Below are positions 59,151-64,000 of a stretch of DNA of 64,000 nucleotides, piece after piece; the first letter of the stretch is position 1, and every line of letters begins with the position of its first letter. The DNA comes from Thalassobius sp049116315 (lineage in GTDB: Bacteria > Pseudomonadota > Alphaproteobacteria > Rhodobacterales > Rhodobacteraceae), in NCBI GenBank assembly GCA_049116315.1, contig JAGDZD010000002.1, forward strand, positions 186,001 through 250,000, in the 5' to 3' direction. A model generated the notes under the pieces. It did no database searches, was not told where the DNA came from, and worked only from the letters and a program-made list of their open reading frames with translations. The translations under genes were made by a program, and so were the position numbers.

Positions 59151-59163
59151 TGCGGCTTTCGTC

Positions 59164-59619
59164 TTAAGTTGGAAGTGGGGCGTCTTGTTTGAACTGGTCC
59201 ATGACGATCTGGCTTTGAACGCGCGACACGGCGGGGTGGGGCAATAAAACTTCGTGGATCAGTTGATTAAGCGCCGTAAGGTTCTCGCAGTAAACCCGTA
59301 AAAGATAGTCAGCTTCTCCGGTGAGGGTCCAGGCGCTGGTGATTTCGGGGCGCAATCCAACCAGACGTGCAAAGCCTTGGGATTGGTCCGGTCCATGCGT
59401 GCCCAGTTGCACCTGCACAAAGGCCTGTACGCTTAATCCCAGACGGTTTGGATCCAAGCGCGCGGCATACCCTGTGACATAACCCTCTGCCTCAAGCCGT
59501 TGACGCCGCCGCCCCGCTTGGCTGGGCGATAGGTTCAACAGATCCGACAGCTCTTGCGCTGTCAGATGAGCATTCTTTTGTAGAGCGGCCAAAAGGCGTT
59601 TGTCGGTTTCATCAAGCAT
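59164..59619 (-). CDS. Lrp/AsnC-family regulator divergent from hppD
   Basis: A 151-residue Lrp/AsnC protein: HTH (LDETDKRLLAALQKNAHLTA, LNLSPSQAGRRRQRLEAEGY) and RAM domain (QAFVQVQLGTHGPDQ, AWTLTGEADYLLRVYCENLT). It is divergent from hppD across a 140-base AT-rich gap and probably controls tyrosine catabolism, paralleling the regulator next to phhA. Effector inferred as tyrosine or a derivative. The stop is 13 bases from the antiporter start, so the two might be co-transcribed. Confidence 0.9.
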   Translation of the reverse strand: MLDETDKRLLAALQKNAHLTAQELSDLLNLSPSQAGRRRQRLEAEGYVTGYAARLDPNRLGLSVQAFVQVQLGTHGPDQSQGFARLVGLRPEITSAWTLTGEADYLLRVYCENLTALNQLIHEVLLPHPAVSRVQSQIVMDQFKQDAPLPT

Positions 59620-59759
59620 GTGCGGGATTTTATCACTTTTTCTAACGCTTGTGTAAAATTACCGCATTATCAGGTCAATCGGCCGCATAAAACGCGCAAA
59701 ATTTCCACCAGTTTGCAGATATTTTGTCGTCAGACACGCGAATACAGGAGGAAACGCAC

Positions 59760-60857
59760 ATGGGTCCTTTCCCACACGAGGCGCCACAGGCGAAAATCAC
59801 CCCGGAAAATCCAGCTGGCACAGACGGGTTTGAGTTTGTTGAGTTTGCGCACCCCGATGCGGACGAACTGCGCGTGCTGTTTGCCAAAATGGGTTATGCC
59901 AAGACCGCCAAGCACAAGACCAAGGACATCGAACTTTGGCAGCAGGGGGATATCACCTATGTGATCAATGACGAACCCAACAGCTTTGCCAGCAATTTTG
60001 TGGCCGAGCATGGCCCCTGCGCCCCGTCGATGGGTTGGCGTGTGGTGGATGCGCAAGCGGCCTTTGAACATGCCGTGAAAATGGGCGCCGAACCCTATGA
60101 GGGCGATGACAAAACCTTAGACTGGCCTGCAATCAAAGGCATTGGCGGTTCGCTGATCTATTTCACCGATCAGTATCATGACACATCCCCCTATAACGAA
60201 GAGTTTGACTGGCTGTGCCAATCCAAGCCGGACGGTGTTGGGTTCTATTACCTCGACCACCTGACGCACAACGTGTTCAAGGGCAACATGGACAAATGGT
60301 TTGCCTTTTACAGCAAGCTGTTCAATTTCCGTGAAATTCGCTTCTTTGATATCGAAGGCAAGTTTACTGGGTTGTTCAGCCGCGCGCTGACCTCTCCTTG
60401 TGGGCGCATTCGTATTCCGATCAACGAAGACCGCGGAGAGACTGGTCAGATCGTGGCCTATCTCAAAAAGTACAATGGTGAGGGCATTCAACACATCGCT
60501 GTTGGCTCGAAGGACATCTACGAGGCGACCGACACCATTCATGAAAACGGCATTCGGTTCATGCCTAGCCCGCCAGACGCCTACTACGGATTGTCCAAGA
60601 CGCGGGTGGTGGGTCACGAAGAGCCACTGGAGCGGATGAAAAAGCACGGCATTTTGATTGATGGCGAAGGCGTGGTGGATGGCGGTGAAACAAAGATCTT
60701 GCTGCAAATCTTCTCAAAGACTGTGATTGGCCCGATCTTTTTTGAGTTCATTCAGCGCAAAGGGGATGACGGATTTGGAGAGGGCAACTTCAAAGCTCTG
60801 TTTGAATCCATCGAACAAGAACAGATCGACAATGGCGAAATTCAAGCGGCTGAATAA
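59760..60857 (+). CDS. hppD: 4-hydroxyphenylpyruvate dioxygenase
   Basis: HppD converts 4-hydroxyphenylpyruvate to homogentisate with an Fe(II) centre. The 365-residue product (ATG 59760, AGGAGG eight bases upstream) has the iron-ligand regions YYLDHLTHNVFKGNM (His), YNGEGIQHIAVGSKDIY (His) and GPIFFEFIQRKGDDGFGEGN (Glu). It is the step after transamination of tyrosine, which phhA in this window produces from phenylalanine. Homogentisate dioxygenase is not in the window. Confidence 0.97.
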   Translation: MGPFPHEAPQAKITPENPAGTDGFEFVEFAHPDADELRVLFAKMGYAKTAKHKTKDIELWQQGDITYVINDEPNSFASNFVAEHGPCAPSMGWRVVDAQAAFEHAVKMGAEPYEGDDKTLDWPAIKGIGGSLIYFTDQYHDTSPYNEEFDWLCQSKPDGVGFYYLDHLTHNVFKGNMDKWFAFYSKLFNFREIRFFDIEGKFTGLFSRALTSPCGRIRIPINEDRGETGQIVAYLKKYNGEGIQHIAVGSKDIYEATDTIHENGIRFMPSPPDAYYGLSKTRVVGHEEPLERMKKHGILIDGEGVVDGGETKILLQIFSKTVIGPIFFEFIQRKGDDGFGEGNFKALFESIEQEQIDNGEIQAAE

Positions 60858-60891
60858 CAGCGCGAACACCACTTGATTGAGCATCGATTTG

Positions 60892-60924
60892 CCCCTCGTC
60901 CATGTTGCATGGGCGGGGGGTTTG
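60892..60924 (+). terminator. Probable terminator after hppD
   Basis: CCCC-TCG-TCCATG (60892-60904) pairs with CATGG-GC-GGGG (60908-60918), followed by GGTTTG. The T-run is short. Confidence 0.5.
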
Positions 60925-61104
60925 TCTGTGTCGGCAACAGATGCGGAAAAGCAAAGTTTGACGGCAAAAAGTTGAAAGTTGTGCTGGTTTTAACCAATTA
61001 GCGCAATTTAAGTGGCCAAATAGGTTGATTATGTGATGGTCGGTTGTGGTGGGAATTGAGGAAATTGGCGTTAACAGAGCACGGCCTGAACCTCAAACGG
61101 CGTG

Positions 61105-64000
61105 TTAGCCGCGCGGCATTTTCAGTACAACCGAGCGGCCGCTTTTCACATAGCGCAACTCCCCTTCGCCGATGGCAGCAATCCTGCCGCCGTCGATCCG
61201 GTCGCCGATTTTCACCTTCTTGTAGGACCCGTTTTTCAGGCGCACCAAGGCTTCGCGGCTGCTGGGCTGACCATAGACGCCAATCAGGTTCACCTTGCGC
61301 AGGTTCAGCTGATTTTTGATCGTCGCTTGCCGTGCAACCGAGGCTGAGCTGGGAATAGACGGTCCGGTGTTGGTCGCGCGGGCTGACGTTGAAGGTGTCT
61401 CACGGGCGCGCTGAACCGCGCTGCCAAAGTTCTCGGGCCGACTTCTAGGCGTTAGCGATGTCAGCGTCGTGGTGCTGCCATTGGCGCTGTTTGGGGTGCT
61501 GTTGCCGTTCAGGTCAATCAACGGACCGTTCGACGTTTGCAGCAGCGCTTGCTGGATGCCGTTTTGAATGCCAGTTTGCAGGCTGGCCGGGCTGGTTTCT
61601 ATTGCGACCCGCTCTGGACGCGCTTTGGGGCGCAAAAGCGCCAGTTCGCTGCGGGTACGACCGCCCAGTTGAAGACGTTCGGTTTTCTCAATCAGATCAC
61701 TCGGGCGGGCCCGGGGACGGATCTTAGACAGCTTCTCGCGCTCCGCCTCTGATAGGCCATCAGGGGCCACAATCGGCGCGGCACGTTCAGGCCAGCGCGG
61801 CGGCAAAGTATCAGGACGACCCAACCGCACAAGAATGCCATCAGGGGTGACAGCACCTTCTGGCGTGGCCTCAACCAAACCGCGTCGGTCCAAATTGAAC
61901 AGGGTGTTGGGATCCACAGGGTTGTTTTGCGCCCCCGGCAACTGATCTGACAGCGTATCCTTGAGGGTCGGCAAGGCGATTGCGTCGGTTTGCGGCACAA
62001 TGTGATCGATGGAGGCAATGTAGAGGTCGTCCAAACGGGTGGTTTCCACCTCAAGCGGCGGCACCGGAGCCTGTTGCCAGATCCCGGTGGCGGCATAGCG
62101 CTCTTCGGTGGTCATCGGCACCGGAGGCGCCAGTGCTTCGTCTGGAATGTCAGGTTCAGCCTGCAATTCGGGATCGTTTGCAGCAAGATCAGTGTCAATC
62201 AGCGCGGCACTGCCTTGATCCGGCACCGCGGGCAGAGCTTGAGGCGCTTCGCCGGGTTCTGGCGCCGCTTGGGCCACGGGCTGTTGAATGGGCTCTGCGA
62301 TGTCTGACAGCACCGACGGCAGGGCGGATATCTCGCTTTGGGTGGCCAAAGCAACAATTTGATCCGAGACGTCGTCGCTGCCGATCGGTGCGTTTGGCTC
62401 GGCTTCGATGAGGGCGGCAAGCGGCGTAGGCTCGACAGCCGGGGTCTCGGCGGCGGTTTCTTCGCCCAACAGTTCGGCGCGGGCTTTGGCCAAACCATCG
62501 GCGATCTCTTGTGCTGTCGGTTCGGTTGAGGTCGCAACCACAACGGCGTCGTCACGCTGGAACAGCCCTGCAAGGCCGTCTTCGTTGAACGAGGCAAGCG
62601 CCGCCATGGCCACCAAAAACACCAGCAGTAGCGCCGTCAATATCAGCCCAAGAAACTTGGGTTTGCCCCCAACAACAGTGGCGCTGGCCTCTGGAGTGCC
62701 AAAGATGGCCAGGCGCTGGCGTTCGCTTTGCGCTTTGGCCTTGCGCGCGGCGCGCTTGCTTTTGGGCGGGGCGACATCGGCGCTTTGGTCGGATTCACGG
62801 GCGGCGTGGCGCGAAAACAGGCCTTCGCCTTGGGCTGCAAAGCTGTCTGCGGCAGGCATTTCGGGGCGCAAGCTGTTGGCTTGGGCCAGCATGGCGGCTT
62901 CGGGATCGCTGTCTGCGGTCTCGGCCACGGGGAAGATGGCCGGTGCAGACCCATCATTGACCCGCACCGGGGCAGGGGCCTCTTCTGCAGCGGCGGTTTT
63001 GTTGCGCATCCAATCCGCAGAGCTTGGCGCATCGGAACGGCTGGCGCCATTCAGCGCAGGCCCACCCGTTGCATCCGCGTCGCGGCGCGCGCGGACCGTG
63101 GAAAACGCTGGGAAAGGCGGCAGTTCGACATCATCGCGCTTAGGCGCATGGGGCGCGGCCTGCGTTAAAGGTGGTTCCTCGACGCTTGGGGCCGGGGCCT
63201 TGGGCGCAGGCGGGATGGGATCTCGCGCTTCAACCGGGGCAGGGGGCGTATCAACTGCCTTCGCGATTTCCAGCTCTTGTGCGTTCAAGGGCACCGCGGG
63301 CCCAAGTTCCGCTTCGGCTTGGCGCGCGGCTTCGTCGTAATCTACCGCTTCGTTGACAACCTCGATCTCAGGCACGGTCACCGGTTCGATCAACGGGGCA
63401 TCAACAGCGGGGTCCGTTGCGTCTGATTGGTCAGCCTCTGCCGCAGGCGTATCTTCGACGGGCGCTGCGGTTTCCTTTTCCACCGAAGCGGGCGGAGGTG
63501 TCGCATCAGGCCCAGCTGTTGCATCGGCCGGAGCGTCAATGTCAGTGAGGAAATCCAGTTGCGGCGGTGTCACCGGGGTGATCGTGGCGGTGCCTTCGAC
63601 CGGTGTCGGGGCCGGGGCGTCAGGGGTTTCTGGCTCAGGGGCGGTCTCAACCACTGCCTCAACCGCTGGCTCAGCTTCTGGATCAACCTCAGTTGGGGTG
63701 TCCTCGGGCGCCTCTTCTACAACAGGCGGGGGCGCAATGATCGTGATCTTTTCGATTTCGGGGGTGACCGGTCCGCCAAACAATTCCGTCGCCGCATGGG
63801 TGCCGCCAAAGAAGGGTTCTATTGCGAAATCGTCATCGCTTGGGTTGGCAACAAAACTGACGGGATTGAATTCATGCTCGTGGGCAAAAGCTTCGGCTTC
63901 GGACAGGGTGTCGCGCGCCACGGCCGCAACTTGCAGCACATCACCGTCAACGTGCCAAGTCACTGCCAGATCCGCCAGCTCATAAGGCGTTTCACCAATC
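61105..64000 (-). CDS. Large Ala/Pro-rich single-pass protein with PilP-like C-terminus (5' end beyond window)
   Basis: Partial: the reading frame runs off the window end without a stop, so at least 965 residues. The visible part begins with a globular segment (VLQVAAVARDTLSEAEAFAH, HEFNPVSFVANPSDDDFAIE) resembling the end of a PilM/GspL-like actin-fold domain. A long acidic Ala/Pro linker follows, then one membrane segment (KFLGLILTALLLVFLVAMAA) about 430 residues in, a second long linker (RPRARP, RPKARP boxes) and a compact C-terminal domain, RKVNLIGVYGQPSSREALVR and GSYKKVKIGDRIDGGRIAAI, with the layout of PilP/GspC-type periplasmic domains. A fused pilus or secretion assembly component is possible; no specific function is claimed. 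Confidence 0.8.
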   Translation of the reverse strand, partial: IGETPYELADLAVTWHVDGDVLQVAAVARDTLSEAEAFAHEHEFNPVSFVANPSDDDFAIEPFFGGTHAATELFGGPVTPEIEKITIIAPPPVVEEAPEDTPTEVDPEAEPAVEAVVETAPEPETPDAPAPTPVEGTATITPVTPPQLDFLTDIDAPADATAGPDATPPPASVEKETAAPVEDTPAAEADQSDATDPAVDAPLIEPVTVPEIEVVNEAVDYDEAARQAEAELGPAVPLNAQELEIAKAVDTPPAPVEARDPIPPAPKAPAPSVEEPPLTQAAPHAPKRDDVELPPFPAFSTVRARRDADATGGPALNGASRSDAPSSADWMRNKTAAAEEAPAPVRVNDGSAPAIFPVAETADSDPEAAMLAQANSLRPEMPAADSFAAQGEGLFSRHAARESDQSADVAPPKSKRAARKAKAQSERQRLAIFGTPEASATVVGGKPKFLGLILTALLLVFLVAMAALASFNEDGLAGLFQRDDAVVVATSTEPTAQEIADGLAKARAELLGEETAAETPAVEPTPLAALIEAEPNAPIGSDDVSDQIVALATQSEISALPSVLSDIAEPIQQPVAQAAPEPGEAPQALPAVPDQGSAALIDTDLAANDPELQAEPDIPDEALAPPVPMTTEERYAATGIWQQAPVPPLEVETTRLDDLYIASIDHIVPQTDAIALPTLKDTLSDQLPGAQNNPVDPNTLFNLDRRGLVEATPEGAVTPDGILVRLGRPDTLPPRWPERAAPIVAPDGLSEAEREKLSKIRPRARPSDLIEKTERLQLGGRTRSELALLRPKARPERVAIETSPASLQTGIQNGIQQALLQTSNGPLIDLNGNSTPNSANGSTTTLTSLTPRSRPENFGSAVQRARETPSTSARATNTGPSIPSSASVARQATIKNQLNLRKVNLIGVYGQPSSREALVRLKNGSYKKVKIGDRIDGGRIAAIGEGELRYVKSGRSVVLKMPRG

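Noticed and set aside
1..64000. CRISPR array, tRNA, rRNA, insertion sequence or prophage
   Set aside because: No regularly spaced repeats, cloverleaf-type sequences, transposase or phage genes, or terminal inverted repeats were found on reading.

Overview
The window looks like a chromosomal segment of a marine alphaproteobacterium of the Rhodobacteraceae (Roseobacter group). The reasons are moderately high GC, dense gene packing with short intergenic gaps, and several families typical of that group: an NDUFA12-like complex I accessory protein next to MlaD and a DUF2155 protein, GapR (DUF2312), CarD, a SUV3-like helicase next to an S4-domain protein, a PutA without a DNA-binding domain paired with an Lrp-type regulator, and an ScfR-type regulator. 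I see no insertion sequence, prophage, CRISPR array, rRNA or tRNA. Species is not determinable from reading alone. Several starts below are moved from the longest reading frame to a start supported by a Shine-Dalgarno sequence.

Layout. 0.1-3.2 kb: a secreted molybdopterin-fold protein and a tripartite hybrid kinase. 3.2-7.2 kb: proline catabolism (PutR-like regulator and putA, divergent). 7.3-10.4 kb: a BigR/SqrR-like thiol sensor, then clpP and clpX, with a heat-shock-like promoter before clpP. 10.4-16.1 kb: a Rid protein, NDUFA12, MlaD, DUF2155, aat, accC and accB, a PAS-LuxR regulator and a histone H1-like helix-hairpin-helix protein. 16.1-28.3 kb: acetyl-CoA synthetase, a complete Liv-type ABC transporter, an ScfR-type transcription factor that carries a histidine-kinase-like helical hairpin, a lone receiver, a small membrane protein and a transporter-histidine kinase. 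28.4-31.8 kb: an SpoA-domain (FliM/FliN) protein and a persulfide/sulfur operon (ETHE1-like hydrolase, two YeeE/YedE half-transporters, a DUF442 sulfurtransferase). 31.9-36.3 kb: a DksA-like zinc protein, a small protein, an atypical FadJ-like protein, GapR and a sulfotransferase-like protein. 36.4-46.9 kb: an unaccompanied iron-type permease, an FMN-binding glutamate-synthase-like protein, RluD, RpoH, phenylalanine hydroxylase with its regulator, a Gfo/Idh/MocA oxidoreductase, a dipeptidase and a secreted hypothetical. 47.0-50.8 kb: oligoendopeptidase F, lysophospholipase and SCP2 (one strand), then a TPR protein. 50.9-55.3 kb: SUV3-like helicase, HslR-like protein, FdxA, CarD. 55.4-64.0 kb: cobS and cobT, a KefB-like antiporter, an Lrp regulator and hppD (tyrosine catabolism), and a large Ala/Pro-rich single-pass protein cut by the window end.

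How the genes work together. Three amino-acid catabolic genes (putA, phhA, hppD) each have their own divergent Lrp/AsnC regulator; phhA and hppD are consecutive parts of phenylalanine/tyrosine breakdown. The region 16.1-28.3 kb reads as a carboxylate sensing, uptake and activation locus. Transporter-kinases of the CrbS type are known to control acetyl-CoA synthetase in other proteobacteria, but here the output appears rewired: the response regulator has no DNA-binding domain, and the neighbouring transcription factor carries a DHp-like hairpin with the phospho-acceptor-type His (H140). This is the best candidate in the window for an undescribed signalling arrangement. A second candidate link is between the C42/C108 sensor at 7.3 kb and the persulfide operon at 29.5-31.7 kb.
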